NCBI GenBank assembly: GCA_023438065.1
Contig: JAEXRH010000012.1
Span: forward strand, 930,001 to 994,000
Direction of reading: 5' to 3'
From: Spirochaetota bacterium
GTDB lineage: Bacteria; Spirochaetota; Spirochaetia; Treponematales; Treponemataceae
Length of the DNA stretch: 64,000 nt
Shown here: piece by piece, positions 15,523 to 27,076 of the stretch
Layout: every line of letters starts with the position of its first letter
Numbering within the stretch: position 1 is the first letter of the stretch
The notes under the pieces: model-generated
Database searches by the model: none
Told to the model about the DNA's origin: nothing
The model's input: the letters and a program-made list of their open reading frames with translations, nothing else
Program-made: the position numbers and the translations under genes

Positions 15523-18500
15523 ATGCAGGATTTCGTCCATCTTCACCTCCACACCGACTACTCGCTCCTCGACGGGGCATCATCATACAAAAAGCTCATC
15601 GCGCGCGCGAAAGCCCTCGGGCAAAAGGCGATCGCGATCACCGACCACGGCAACATGTTCGGCGCGCTCCGCTTCTACCGCGAATGCCGCGAACAGGGGA
15701 TCAAGCCGCTCATCGGCTGCGAGTTCTACGTCGCGCCGGGAAACCGCGCGGAGCGCGGCGGGAGCGAAAACCTCACGAAGTACTATCACCTCATCCTGAT
15801 CGCGAAAAACGAGGAAGGGTATCGCAACCTCATGGTACTCACCTCGAAGTCCTTCACCGAGGGAATGTACTACAAGCCGCGCATCGACGAGGAGCTCATC
15901 AAGGAGTACTCGGGCGGGCTCGTCTGCCTTTCCGCCTGTCTAGCGGGACAGCTCCCGCAATACCTCCTCGACGGGAAGCTCGCCGAGGCCGAGGCGCTCG
16001 TCAGGCGTTATCGCGGTTACTTCGGGGCCGAAAACTATTTCATCGAGCTCCAGGACCACGGAATCAAGGAGCAAAAAGAGGTCGCGCCGAAGCTCATCGC
16101 GATCGCGCGCCGGCTTGGCGTGCCGATGGTCGTCACGAACGACGCGCATTATTCCGAGCGTAAGGATTATATCGCGCAGGACATACTCCTGTGCATCGGG
16201 ACGAAACGGGTCAGAAGCGAGCCGAACCGGATGAAATTCGACGGCGCGGAGTTCTACGTGAAGGACGCGGACGAAATGGCCGCGCTCTTTCCCGGTTATC
16301 CCGAAATGCTCTCGAACACGGTGCGCATCGCCAACATGTGCGATGTCTCGATCCCGAAGCCGGGCCCGATCCTTCCGATCTACGAGATCCCGAAGGAGTT
16401 CCCGGACAAGACCGACTACATAAAGCACATCGTCCACGAGGGCCTCAAGAAGCGCTATCCCGTCGTCACCGACGAGATCATGAAACGCGCTGACTACGAG
16501 CTATCGGTCATCATCAAGATGGACTTCGTCGGCTACTTCCTCATCGTGTGGGACTTCATCGATTGGGCAAAGCGCCACGGAATCCCCGTCGGCCCCGGCC
16601 GCGGCTCGGGCGCGGGATCGATCGTCGCGTACGCGATGGCTATCACCGACATCGACCCCCTCAGGTACAAGCTCCTCTTCGAGCGGTTCCTCAACCCCGA
16701 CCGAATCTCGATGCCTGACTTCGACGTCGACTTCGACTTCGAACGGCGCCAGGAGGTCATCGAGTACGTCCGCGAGAAATACGGCGACGAGCAGGTCGGG
16801 CAGATCATCACCTTCGGAACCCTCAAACCGAAGGCCGCCATCAAGGATGTCGCGCGCGTCCTCGAGATCCCGCTTCCCGACGTCAACATGATCACGAAAC
16901 AGGTGCCCGAGGACCTCAAGGCGCATCTCATCGACGCCTTCGTCCCGAACCCGAAGTTTCAGGGCTCGGGCCAACTCGCCCCGCTCCGCGAGGACCCGCG
17001 CTACAAGGAGCTTTTCGACATAGCGCTCGCGCTCGAGGGAGCGAACCGCAACACGAGTCTCCACGCGTGCGGCATGGTCATCGGCCGCACGAAGCTCACC
17101 GACTACGTCCCCGTATACAAGGACTCGAAGACCGGGAAGATCGCGACGCAGTACACGATGGACCTCATCGAGGACTGCGGGCTCGTCAAGATGGACTTCC
17201 TCGGTCTCAAGACACTCACCCTCATCAGGCACTGCGAGGATCTCATAAAGAAGCGCGGCGGCGATCTCGCCAATTTCTCCGTGAAGGAGATGAGCGACGC
17301 GGATCCGGCTACCTACAAGATGCTCAGCGACGGGAAGAGCACGGCCGTCTTCCAGTTCGAGAGCCAGGGTATGCAGAACATCCTAAAGCGCGCGAAGCCC
17401 GACAAGATGGAAGACCTCATCGCGTTAAACGCGCTCTATCGCCCGGGCCCGATGGATTTCATCGACCAGTTCATCGAGTCGAAGTGGGATCCCTCCAAGA
17501 TAAAGTATCCCGATCCCTGCCTCAAGGACATCCTCGAGGAAACGTACGGCGTCATCGTCTATCAGGAGCAGGTCATGCAGGTAGCCCAGCGGATCGCGGG
17601 CTACTCCCTCGGTCAGGCCGACTTGCTCCGCCGCGCGATGGGAAAGAAGAAGGCCGAGATCCTCGCGAAGGAAAAGATCCCCTTCATCGAGGGCGCGGTC
17701 AAGATGGGCTTCGACGCGGCGCACGCCGAGGAGATCTTCGAGATCCTCGTCCCCTTCGCGGGCTACGGGTTCAACAAGAGCCACGCCGCGGCCTACTCGG
17801 TCGTCGCGTATCACACCGCATACCTTAAAGCGAACTTTCCCGCGGAGTTCATCGCGGCGAACCTCACGAACGAGATCACCTCGACGGACAAGCTCCCCGA
17901 GTACATCGCCGAAGGTCGCAAGATGGGGCTCACGATAGACCCGCCCGACATCAACCGCTCCGACGCCTTCTTCGGCGTCGTCGACGGGCGCGTCGTGTAC
18001 GGACTTCTCGGAATCAAGGGCTTGGGCGAGCAGGCCGCGCGGATGATCGTCGAGGAGCGCGAGAAGAACGGGCCCTACGCGTCGTTCATGGAGTTCCTCG
18101 AGCGGGTCGACCTTCGCACGGTCAACAAGCGCGCCCTCGAGGTGCTCATCGAGACGGGTTCCTTCGATTGCCTCGGGGCTTTCCGCTCGACGCTCAAGGC
18201 GAACCTCGAGCGCGCGGTCGAGTACGTCTCGCACAAGAAGGAAGCGACCCAGTTCGGACAGGTCAGCCTCTTCGAGGACTCGGGCGTCCAGGAATTCGCC
18301 GAGTTCAAGTTCGAGGAGCTCGAGGACTGGCCGCAGATGGAAAAGCTCCGCATCGAGAAAGAGCTTATCGGCTTCTACATCTCGGGACACCCGCTCGACG
18401 CGTACCGGAAGGCATTCGACCGCGCGTCGACCTTCGACGTCCGCTTCCCCGAGCGCGCGCAGAAGGAGAAGGTCTACACGATCGTGGGCATGATCAAGTC

Positions 18501-18963
18501 GATCAGGCCCTACCAGACGAAAAGCGGGAAGTGGATGGCATTCGGCGTTTTCGAGGATTTCAACGGGACGATCGACCTCACCTTCTTCCCGAATACGTGG
18601 GACAAGGTGCGCGACAGGGCCGTCGCGGACTCGGTGTGGGGGTTCTCCGGCAAGGTAGATACCGGCCGCGATACCCCGAGCTTCCTCGTCGACTCGCTCG
18701 TGAATCCCGAGGAACTCCAGGCGAAGTCGATTCGGGAGGTTCACATCAAGCTCGAGCAAGTCGCGGCGAGCGAAACGCACCTCACGCCGCTTCGCGACCT
18801 TCTTTTCGAGTCGTCGGGATCCTGCGCGGTATATTTTCACCTCGACATTCCCGGAAAGCCCTACGTCGTCAAGGCCGCGAACCAGATCCAGGTACCCGCG
18901 AACGACGATTTCATGGAACGCGTGACGGAAATGCCCGGCGTCGTCCAGGCATGGAAAGAATAG
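15523..18963 (+). CDS. dnaE: DNA polymerase III subunit alpha
   Basis: Replicative polymerase, 1146 residues, normal DnaE1 length. The N-terminal PHP domain begins at FVHLHLHTDYSLLDG. The catalytic aspartates of the palm lie in MPDFDVDFDFERR (D401 and D403, by alignment to the family motif), followed by VGQIITFGTLKPKAAIKDVAR, and GPGRGSGAGSIVAYAM precedes them. The C-terminal part has a tandem helix-hairpin-helix region (GLLGIKGLGEQAARMI) and an OB fold (KVYTIVGMIKSIRPYQTKSGKWMAFGVFEDF). The start matches the family and lies 6 nt after a -10 box. yggT and recG follow on the same strand. Confidence 0.98.
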   Translation: MQDFVHLHLHTDYSLLDGASSYKKLIARAKALGQKAIAITDHGNMFGALRFYRECREQGIKPLIGCEFYVAPGNRAERGGSENLTKYYHLILIAKNEEGYRNLMVLTSKSFTEGMYYKPRIDEELIKEYSGGLVCLSACLAGQLPQYLLDGKLAEAEALVRRYRGYFGAENYFIELQDHGIKEQKEVAPKLIAIARRLGVPMVVTNDAHYSERKDYIAQDILLCIGTKRVRSEPNRMKFDGAEFYVKDADEMAALFPGYPEMLSNTVRIANMCDVSIPKPGPILPIYEIPKEFPDKTDYIKHIVHEGLKKRYPVVTDEIMKRADYELSVIIKMDFVGYFLIVWDFIDWAKRHGIPVGPGRGSGAGSIVAYAMAITDIDPLRYKLLFERFLNPDRISMPDFDVDFDFERRQEVIEYVREKYGDEQVGQIITFGTLKPKAAIKDVARVLEIPLPDVNMITKQVPEDLKAHLIDAFVPNPKFQGSGQLAPLREDPRYKELFDIALALEGANRNTSLHACGMVIGRTKLTDYVPVYKDSKTGKIATQYTMDLIEDCGLVKMDFLGLKTLTLIRHCEDLIKKRGGDLANFSVKEMSDADPATYKMLSDGKSTAVFQFESQGMQNILKRAKPDKMEDLIALNALYRPGPMDFIDQFIESKWDPSKIKYPDPCLKDILEETYGVIVYQEQVMQVAQRIAGYSLGQADLLRRAMGKKKAEILAKEKIPFIEGAVKMGFDAAHAEEIFEILVPFAGYGFNKSHAAAYSVVAYHTAYLKANFPAEFIAANLTNEITSTDKLPEYIAEGRKMGLTIDPPDINRSDAFFGVVDGRVVYGLLGIKGLGEQAARMIVEEREKNGPYASFMEFLERVDLRTVNKRALEVLIETGSFDCLGAFRSTLKANLERAVEYVSHKKEATQFGQVSLFEDSGVQEFAEFKFEELEDWPQMEKLRIEKELIGFYISGHPLDAYRKAFDRASTFDVRFPERAQKEKVYTIVGMIKSIRPYQTKSGKWMAFGVFEDFNGTIDLTFFPNTWDKVRDRAVADSVWGFSGKVDTGRDTPSFLVDSLVNPEELQAKSIREVHIKLEQVAASETHLTPLRDLLFESSGSCAVYFHLDIPGKPYVVKAANQIQVPANDDFMERVTEMPGVVQAWKE

Positions 18964-18981
18964 TCAACCATAAGGAACCGA

Positions 18982-19575
18982 ATGATGCTCAAATCGATTT
19001 TCTACATGGCAAGCTCGCTCATCTCGCTCTACTCCCTGCTCTGCGTAATCAGGGTACTCCTTTCATGGATGCCCGAGATCCAATACTCGCAACCCGGCCG
19101 GATTCTCGCGAGGATCTGCGATCCGTACCTCAACTGGTTCCGCCGATTCTCGTTTACGCGCGTCGGCATGATCGACTTCTCCCCCATTCTCGCGATCGGC
19201 GTCCTCTCGGTCGTGGCGCAAATCCTTCCCGGCATCGGCATGACCGGACACATCAGCGTCGGCATCATACTCGCGGGGATTCTCGACGTCGTCTGGTCTT
19301 TCTTCAGCTTCTTCCTTATCATGCTGATCGTCGCCCTCGCGATACGCCTCGTCTACGATCTCGTGAACCGCTACGGGTCCGCGCCCTTCTGGACGATGCT
19401 CGATCGCTTTCTTAATCCCTCGATCGCGCGCGTCTGCTCGCTTCTCGCGAGAGGGAGGACGCTCCCCTACCGGACCGCGCTCGCCCTCACGCTCGTAATG
19501 ACGACTCTCTCGTGGGTAGTCCTTCACTTCGCGGTGGTCTACATGCGAACCCTTTTCTATACCCTACCCTTCTAG
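18982..19575 (+). CDS. yggT: YggT family membrane protein
   Basis: 197 residues with two YggT repeats, each with a pair of membrane helices; RVLLSWMPEIQYSQPGRILARICDPYLNWFRR is the family signature (R-x5-W near the end of helix one, then the DPYLxxFR motif). The second repeat has RLVYDLVNRYGSAPFWTMLDRFLNP. YggT proteins are inner-membrane proteins linked to osmotic shock and cell envelope or division functions. It lies 18 nt after dnaE and 1 nt before recG. Confidence 0.9.
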   Translation: MMLKSIFYMASSLISLYSLLCVIRVLLSWMPEIQYSQPGRILARICDPYLNWFRRFSFTRVGMIDFSPILAIGVLSVVAQILPGIGMTGHISVGIILAGILDVVWSFFSFFLIMLIVALAIRLVYDLVNRYGSAPFWTMLDRFLNPSIARVCSLLARGRTLPYRTALALTLVMTTLSWVVLHFAVVYMRTLFYTLPF

Positions 19576-19576
19576 C

Positions 19577-21664
19577 ATGCTGGTCGCCGAGATCCGCGTC
19601 CCGGTTTCCCGCGTCCGCGGCGTCGGCCCCGCGACGGCCGAGCGATTCAACGCGCTCGGTGTCGCGACCGTCGGGGACCTTTTGACCTTCTGGCCGCGCG
19701 ATTGGGACGACCGAACGGTTCGCGTTCCCCTCGCCAGATTCGACTCCTCGCAGAAGATTACCGCGCTCGCGACCGTCGTCGCGCACGACTGGTTCGGATT
19801 CGGCCGCATGCGAATCCTCAAGATAGTGATCGAGGACCAAGACGGCACGAGGGCGGAGCTCGCGTGCTTCAACCGACCCTTCCTCGAGCGGCAGTTTCCC
19901 GTCGGAAGCGAGATCGCCGTCCACGGCTCGTTTCAGGTCCGCTACGGGGCGATACAATCCTCTGCCTTCGAGATAGAGAACGCGAGCGATTCGCCGGCGA
20001 AAGTCCTGCCGGTCTATCCCCTGACCGCTGGACTTACACAGGCGCAGGTCAGGAAGGCCGTCGCGAACGCGCTCGTCGAGTACGGACGGGGAATCGACTC
20101 CGAGCTCCCCGAAACGGTGCGCGTCGCGCGCGGCATCCCGGGCAAGCGGGAGATCCTTTCCCTCATGCACGAGCCCGCGAGCCTCGCCGAGGCCGCCCGC
20201 GCGAGGGAAGCCCTGATTTTCGAGGAGCTGTTCCTTTTCGAGTGCGCGATCGGGCGGCGATCCCTTGAACGGCGAGGACGACTTCCCTCGATCGAAATCG
20301 ACGTCGACGATACCGGCGAGGGAAGCCGGGCGAATGACCAGAACCGCGACCCTCTCGACCCGTCAGGCGCGCAAGGCAGCGCGACGCTCACCCCGCTTCA
20401 GGCCCGTCTTGCCTCGCGCCTTCCCTTCGCGCTCACGAGGGACCAGGTGCGCTCGCTCGCGGCGATCAACGCGGACCTGTCGAGCCCGCATCCGATGGCG
20501 AGACTCCTTCAGGGGGACGTCGGGTCGGGAAAGACGCTCGTCGCCTTTCTCGCGTGCCTCGCGGTGGTCGAGGCGGGCGGTCAATGCGCCATCCTCGCGC
20601 CGACCGAGCTTCTCGCGCGCCAACACGCCGAGAACGCCGCGCGTCTTCTCGAGCCGATCGGCGTCAGGCTCGCGTTCCTCACGGGCAACGTCAAGGCGGC
20701 GGGACGTTCCCGGCTTCTCGGCGAACTCAAGGAAGGAAACGTCGACATCGTCATCGGCACGCATGCCCTTTTCTCCTCGGGAGTCGACTACCGCGATCTC
20801 CGTCTCGCCATAGTAGACGAGCAGCACCGCTTCGGCGTGCTCCAGCGTTCCGCCATTCTCGAGAAAGGCATTGCCTCGAGCCCGACGAAGGCCGAACCGC
20901 ATCTTCTCATGATGAGCGCGACCCCGATCCCGCGCACCCTCGCCCTTTCGCTCTTCGGCGATCTCGACGTCTCGGTGATCGCGACGATGCCTCCCGGGCG
21001 GAAACCCGTCGTCACGCATCTCGCTCGGATGGGTAACGAGTCGAAGGTGTACGAGTTCGTGTCCCGGGAGATCGCCGGGGGAAGGCAGGCGTACTTCGTC
21101 TATCCCCTCATCGGGCAAGGGGACGACGATTCCCTCAAGTCGGCCGAGGAGATGTTCGGGCGCCTGACGCGCGAGGTATTCCCCGGGACGAGCGCGGAGC
21201 TCATCCATTCAAAGGTTAGCGAGGACGACCAGAGGAGGATCATGGGCGCTTTCCGCGAGGGAAGCGTGCGCATCCTTGTCGCGACGAGCGTCGTCGAGGT
21301 CGGCGTCGACGTGCCGAACGCGACCTGCATGGTGATCGAGCACGCGGAGCGATTCGGGCTCTCTGCCCTTCACCAGCTGAGGGGGCGTATCGGCCGCGGC
21401 GAGCGCCAATCCTGGTGCTTCCTCGTGTACGGACAGAACCTCACGGAGGACGCGAAGGCGCGGCTCAAGGTCATGCACGAAACGACGGACGGCTTCGCCA
21501 TCGCCGAGGAAGACCTTCGAATCCGCGGCCCCGGCGACGTCGCCGGGATCGAGCAATCGGGCTACCTTTCGTTCTCGATCGCCGACCCGATACGCGACGC
21601 GGCGATCCTCGAAAGCGCGCGGGAAGCGGCCTTCGCCTTCCTCGAATCGGAGCGCCGGGCGTAA
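19577..21664 (+). CDS. recG: ATP-dependent DNA helicase RecG
   Basis: 695 residues, the usual RecG length. An N-terminal wedge/OB domain (about 1-160; RVRGVGPATAERFNALGV) is followed by a superfamily-2 helicase core: LTRDQVRSLAAI, Walker A GDVGSGKTLVA (about residue 313), DEQH box IVDEQHRFGV (about 412), MSATPIPRTLA, and motif VI HQLRGRIGRGERQSWCFL. The end has the RecG-type IRGPGDVAGIEQSGYLSF. It remodels stalled forks and Holliday junctions. It starts 1 nt after the yggT stop. A bidirectional terminator follows. Confidence 0.97.
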   Translation: MLVAEIRVPVSRVRGVGPATAERFNALGVATVGDLLTFWPRDWDDRTVRVPLARFDSSQKITALATVVAHDWFGFGRMRILKIVIEDQDGTRAELACFNRPFLERQFPVGSEIAVHGSFQVRYGAIQSSAFEIENASDSPAKVLPVYPLTAGLTQAQVRKAVANALVEYGRGIDSELPETVRVARGIPGKREILSLMHEPASLAEAARAREALIFEELFLFECAIGRRSLERRGRLPSIEIDVDDTGEGSRANDQNRDPLDPSGAQGSATLTPLQARLASRLPFALTRDQVRSLAAINADLSSPHPMARLLQGDVGSGKTLVAFLACLAVVEAGGQCAILAPTELLARQHAENAARLLEPIGVRLAFLTGNVKAAGRSRLLGELKEGNVDIVIGTHALFSSGVDYRDLRLAIVDEQHRFGVLQRSAILEKGIASSPTKAEPHLLMMSATPIPRTLALSLFGDLDVSVIATMPPGRKPVVTHLARMGNESKVYEFVSREIAGGRQAYFVYPLIGQGDDDSLKSAEEMFGRLTREVFPGTSAELIHSKVSEDDQRRIMGAFREGSVRILVATSVVEVGVDVPNATCMVIEHAERFGLSALHQLRGRIGRGERQSWCFLVYGQNLTEDAKARLKVMHETTDGFAIAEEDLRIRGPGDVAGIEQSGYLSFSIADPIRDAAILESAREAAFAFLESERRA

Positions 21665-21702
21665 AAAAAACCTCCCGCCAAGCGTGCCGCTTGCCCGGGA
21701 GG
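21663..21702. terminator. Bidirectional terminator between recG and pyrG
   Basis: Stem CCTCCCG...CGGGAGG with an internal AAGC/GCTT pairing (21671-21702), flanked on the pyrG side by eight A, i.e. a U-run for minus-strand transcripts. On the plus side the run is only CTCTTTA. Confidence 0.85.
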
Positions 21703-21738
21703 CCTCTTTATTCGACTGGGGAAAACCTCTCTATTCGC

Positions 21739-23340
<1,602 letters not shown>

Positions 23341-23404
23341 GACCTCTCCCCCATTCGTCCCCGGTACGGACATCCGCGACTGACGCGGTATGCAGCGTGA
23401 TTTT

Positions 23405-23438
23405 AAAAAAAGACAGTCCAGGCGCAGTGCCTGGACTG
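23405..23438 (-). terminator. Leader terminator upstream of pyrG
   Basis: Minus-strand stem CAGTCCAGGC / GCCTGGACTG with a 5-nt loop, followed by TCTTTTTTT. A GGGG run lies just before the stem. It lies about 65 nt upstream of the pyrG start, so it ends or attenuates pyrG transcription. In Gram-positive bacteria pyrG is controlled by CTP-dependent attenuation in the same place; the same mechanism here is not established. Confidence 0.75.
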
Positions 23439-23602
23439 ACCCCGTCTTTGTGGACAGTTGACTCTTCAACATGCCAGAAAGGAGCCCCTTTTTCAAGGGG
23501 TTTTTCGCGCCCGACGTGCGTTTTTTTTCGGAAAACGGCCTTTTCCGTATAGGCTAAAGCGCGCCTTACGGTGTATCCTTGTCGGGTTTTGGAGGTACTG
23601 CA

Positions 23603-25141
23603 ATGGGGCAGACGATCGGTTTTGACAACGAAAAGTACATAGCGGAACAGGCGTCCTACATTCGCGAACGAATGAGGAATTTCGACGGTCGCCTGTATAT
23701 CGAGTTTGGGGGCAAACTTCTCGCCGATCTCCACGCGGCGCGCGTCCTGCCCGGCTATGACCCCAACGTCAAGGCCCGCCTCCTGAAGGAGCTCCAGAGC
23801 GACGCCGAGATCATCGTCTGCATCCACGCGGGCGCCATCGAGGAACGGAAGATACGCGCGGACTACGGCATTACCTACGACGCGGAGGCGATGCGCCTTA
23901 TCGACGACCTCGGCGAATGGGGTCTTTCGGTTTCCTCGGTCGTCATTACCCGCTGGCAGGGGGAGCCCGCCGCGAAGGCGTTCATGACAAAACTGCAAAA
24001 CCGCGGCATTCGCGTGTATACCCACGAACCGACCCGGGGCTATCCAACCGACATAGACCTCATCGTCTCGGAGGACGGTTACGGCGCGAACCCCCGCATC
24101 GAGGTGACGAAGCCGCTCGTCGTCGTGACGGGCCCCGGCCCCGGCTCCGGCAAGATGGCCACCTGCCTCTCGCAGATCTATCACGATACCCGCCTCGGTC
24201 AGCGCGCGCTCTACGCGAAATTCGAGACCTTCCCGATCTGGAGCCTCCCGCTCAAGCATCCGGTCAACATCGCGTACGAAGCCGCGACCCTCGACCTTCA
24301 CGACGCGAATCTTATCGATCCCTTCCACCTCGAGGCGACGGGAGAAACGGCCGTAAACTATAACCGCGACGTGGAATCCTTCCCGATTCTCCGCGCGATC
24401 CTCTCGCGCATCCGCGGGGGCGAAACCCTCTACCGCTCCCCGACCGAGATGGGCGTCAACCGCGCGGGTTTCGCGATCGTCAACGACGAGGTTTGCCGCG
24501 AGGCCGCGAAGCAGGAGGTGGTGCGCCGGTATCTCCGTTGCGTCAGCGAGTACGCGGTCGGTATCGCCGACAAGGCCCAGTTCGAGAAAGCCGATTTATT
24601 GATGAAAGAGCTCTCCCTCGCGCCCGAGTATCGCAGGGTCGTGCCCGAGGCCCGTACGGCGGCGGAAAACGCGCGCACGGCGGCGGAAAGCGGCATGGAC
24701 GAGGAACGGAAGGGGCTTTCGGTATACTGCGGCGCGGCGATCGAGTTGCCGTCGGGCCAGATCGTCACCGGCAAGAACTCCACCCTTCTCCACGCGGCGA
24801 CTGCCGCGATTCTCAACGCCGCGAAGAGCCTCGCGGGAGTCCCGGACGACATACCCCTTCTCTCGCCGCTCGTCATCGAGTCGATCGCGAGGCTCAAGCG
24901 GGACGTGTTCCACCGGAAAAACGCCAGTCTCGACGTCGACGAAATGCTTATCGCCCTTTCCATCGGCGCGACGCTCACCCCCATGGTTCAGGTCTGCGTG
25001 GATACGCTCACCCGCCTTCGCGGATGCAAGATGCACCTTACCCACGTCCCGACCCCGGGAGACGAGGCGGGATTGAGAAAGCTCGGGATTAACCTGACCG
25101 CGGACACCCTGTTCGCGTCAAAGAGACTGTTCGAGGAATAA
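23603..25141 (+). CDS. DUF1846 (UPF0371) family protein
   Basis: 512 residues, full-length member of the DUF1846 family, whose biochemical role is not settled. The first half has an alpha/beta fold with a P-loop-like GPGPGSGK (about residues 178-185) and PGYDPNVKARLLKEL; the second half has the conserved GVNRAGFAIVNDEVCREAAKQEV segment and a helical C-terminus. I chose the ATG at 23603 with the strong Shine-Dalgarno TTGGAGG; an earlier ATG at 23579 has none. It stands alone between pyrG (divergent) and the ANTAR gene (convergent). Confidence 0.9.
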   Translation: MGQTIGFDNEKYIAEQASYIRERMRNFDGRLYIEFGGKLLADLHAARVLPGYDPNVKARLLKELQSDAEIIVCIHAGAIEERKIRADYGITYDAEAMRLIDDLGEWGLSVSSVVITRWQGEPAAKAFMTKLQNRGIRVYTHEPTRGYPTDIDLIVSEDGYGANPRIEVTKPLVVVTGPGPGSGKMATCLSQIYHDTRLGQRALYAKFETFPIWSLPLKHPVNIAYEAATLDLHDANLIDPFHLEATGETAVNYNRDVESFPILRAILSRIRGGETLYRSPTEMGVNRAGFAIVNDEVCREAAKQEVVRRYLRCVSEYAVGIADKAQFEKADLLMKELSLAPEYRRVVPEARTAAENARTAAESGMDEERKGLSVYCGAAIELPSGQIVTGKNSTLLHAATAAILNAAKSLAGVPDDIPLLSPLVIESIARLKRDVFHRKNASLDVDEMLIALSIGATLTPMVQVCVDTLTRLRGCKMHLTHVPTPGDEAGLRKLGINLTADTLFASKRLFEE

Positions 25142-25153
25142 AAAAGCCCGCCG

Positions 25154-25720
25154 TCAGGCTTTCAGCGTGCCGTCGAGGACCATGCGGACCGAGTCGATCA
25201 GCTTGAGTCCGCGGTCCATGCTCGCCTTCTGGAGGAACCGGTGCGCCTGCGACTCGGTCATCTGGTTTTGCTCCATGAGAATCGCCTTCGCGTTGAGGAT
25301 GAGAATCTTCTCCTCGGCCGGCCGCTCGGTCGGCTTGTGCTTCCCGGGAACCGCGGACCCGGCAGACGCTTTCTTCGCGGCGGCCTGTTCCACGGTCTCG
25401 ATCGCCTGGAGAAAATCCATCCCGTTGACGGGATACGAGACCGTAGGGAGATCAGTCCGCTCGATCAGGTCCCGCTGATGCGGAAGAACGAGAACCAACA
25501 TCGCCAAACGTCCGTCCAGGACGCCAAGAAGGCTCTCGGCGGTCATGTCGGGAAACTGGAAACCGCACACCACCACCGGGCTCGTGCAAAAATCCGCGAC
25601 CCTGGCCACGTCGGCGCCCGTCTTGCAGGAATACTCGATCGTGTATCCACCGCGCGTCAGGATCGACGTCGCCCAATTGGTGAGAAGCGGGTTAGAAAAG
25701 GCGATGATGATGCTTTTCAT
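25154..25720 (-). CDS. ANTAR-domain antitermination regulator linked to glnA
   Basis: 188 residues. The N-terminal 110 residues resemble a receiver domain (MKSIIIAFSNPLLTNWATSILTRGGY) but lack a clear phospho-acceptor Asp triad; a basic linker follows. The C-terminal ANTAR domain (about 135-185; ILNAKAILMEQNQMTESQAHRFLQKASMDRG) binds paired RNA hairpins to prevent terminator formation. The gene begins 1 nt after the glnA stop and must share its transcript. An intrinsic terminator in the glnA leader is the likely target, giving an autoregulated nitrogen switch. The closing hairpin after the stop is weak (6 bp). Confidence 0.88.
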   Translation of the reverse strand: MKSIIIAFSNPLLTNWATSILTRGGYTIEYSCKTGADVARVADFCTSPVVVCGFQFPDMTAESLLGVLDGRLAMLVLVLPHQRDLIERTDLPTVSYPVNGMDFLQAIETVEQAAAKKASAGSAVPGKHKPTERPAEEKILILNAKAILMEQNQMTESQAHRFLQKASMDRGLKLIDSVRMVLDGTLKA

Positions 25721-25721
25721 A

Positions 25722-27053
25722 TCAATACTTTGTCAGGTACGACTCAATCTCCCAAGGGGTAACCTTCGAGCGGTATTCGGCGCATTCGCGCTCCTTCGTC
25801 TCGATGAAACGCGCGTAGATATGATCCCCGAGCACTTCGCGCGCGAGCGGATCGGCCTTCATGCACTCAAGAGCCTCCTCGAGGCTGCCGGGAAGGGTTT
25901 CGATCCCCCGACTCGAGCGCTCCGTCTCGGAAAGCTGAAACACGTTCGCCTCCGTCGAGGGCGGCGCCGTCATACCCCGCTCTATTCCGTCAAGACCCGC
26001 TGCGAGTATTATCGCAAAAGACAGATACGGATTGCAAGTCGGGTCCGGGGATCGAAGCTCGACCCGTGTCGATTTTCCGCGCGCGGCCGGTATCCTGATA
26101 AGCGGGCTCCGGTTCGACGGGGACCACGCGATATACACCGGGGCCTCGAAGCCGGGAATGAGCCGTTTATAGGAATTGACCGTCGGGTTGGTGATCGCGG
26201 CGATCCCCTTCATGTGCTTAAGGACGCCGGCGATATACTGCTTCGCGATCGCGCTCAATCCCAATTGATCCGTGTCGTCGCAGAAAGCGTTTGACGCGCC
26301 CTTCATGAGCGACATGTTCGTGTGCATCCCCGAGCCGTTCACGCCCTCGAGCGGTTTCGGCATGAAAGACGCGTGAAGCCCGTGCCGCTGGGCAATCGTC
26401 TTGATCGTCAGCTTGAAGGTCATCACGCGGTCGGCGGTCACGAGCGCGTTATCGAAGCGGAAATCGATTTCATGCTGTCCCGGCGCGACTTCGTGGTGGG
26501 AAGCCTCGATCTCGAAGCCCATCTGCTCGAGCATGAGGACCATCTCCCGGCGCGCGTTCTCGCCCTGGTCGGTTGGCCCGAGGTCGAAGTAACCCGCGTT
26601 ATCGTGGGTCTCTACCGTCGGGAAGCCCTTCTCGTCGGTCTGGAAGAGAAAGAACTCGAGTTCGGGGCCGACGTTGAAGGTGTATCCGAGTTTCTCCGCC
26701 CGCTCCAGCTGCCGCTTCAGGATAAAACGGGGCGATCCCTCGAAGGGGGAGCCGTCCGGGTTATGCACGTCGCAAATCAGGCGCGCGACCTTGCCCTGCT
26801 GCGGTCTCCAGGGAAGGATGGTAAAGGTATCGAGATCGGGATACAGATACATATCCGATTCCTCGATCCTGACGAAGCCCTCGATCGAGGAACCGTCGAT
26901 CATGCACTTGTTGTCAAGGCACTTTTCGAGTTGACTCGGCGTGATCGCCACGTTTTTCAGTTGTCCGAGTACGTCGGTGAACTGCAGGCGAATGAACTGT
27001 ACGTCATTCTCCCGAACCAGGGTGACGATATCGGACCGTGTCATAATACCCAT
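25722..27053 (-). CDS. glnA: Glutamine synthetase
   Basis: 443 residues, the GSI-alpha length. It joins ammonia to glutamate using ATP. Seen are the N-terminal beta-grasp (FIRLQFTDVLGQLKNVAI), MIDGSSIEGFVRIEESDMYL, the catalytic NVGPELEFFLF, the GQHEIDFRF metal site, GSGMHTNMSLMKG, and the ATP-binding RIPAARGKSTRVELRSPDPTCNPYLSFA. There is no adenylylation tyrosine motif of the GSI-beta type. The leader holds a terminator and the downstream gene encodes an ANTAR regulator. Confidence 0.97.
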   Translation of the reverse strand: MGIMTRSDIVTLVRENDVQFIRLQFTDVLGQLKNVAITPSQLEKCLDNKCMIDGSSIEGFVRIEESDMYLYPDLDTFTILPWRPQQGKVARLICDVHNPDGSPFEGSPRFILKRQLERAEKLGYTFNVGPELEFFLFQTDEKGFPTVETHDNAGYFDLGPTDQGENARREMVLMLEQMGFEIEASHHEVAPGQHEIDFRFDNALVTADRVMTFKLTIKTIAQRHGLHASFMPKPLEGVNGSGMHTNMSLMKGASNAFCDDTDQLGLSAIAKQYIAGVLKHMKGIAAITNPTVNSYKRLIPGFEAPVYIAWSPSNRSPLIRIPAARGKSTRVELRSPDPTCNPYLSFAIILAAGLDGIERGMTAPPSTEANVFQLSETERSSRGIETLPGSLEEALECMKADPLAREVLGDHIYARFIETKERECAEYRSKVTPWEIESYLTKY

Positions 27054-27076
27054 CTCGTGCCTCCAGGATTTTCCTC

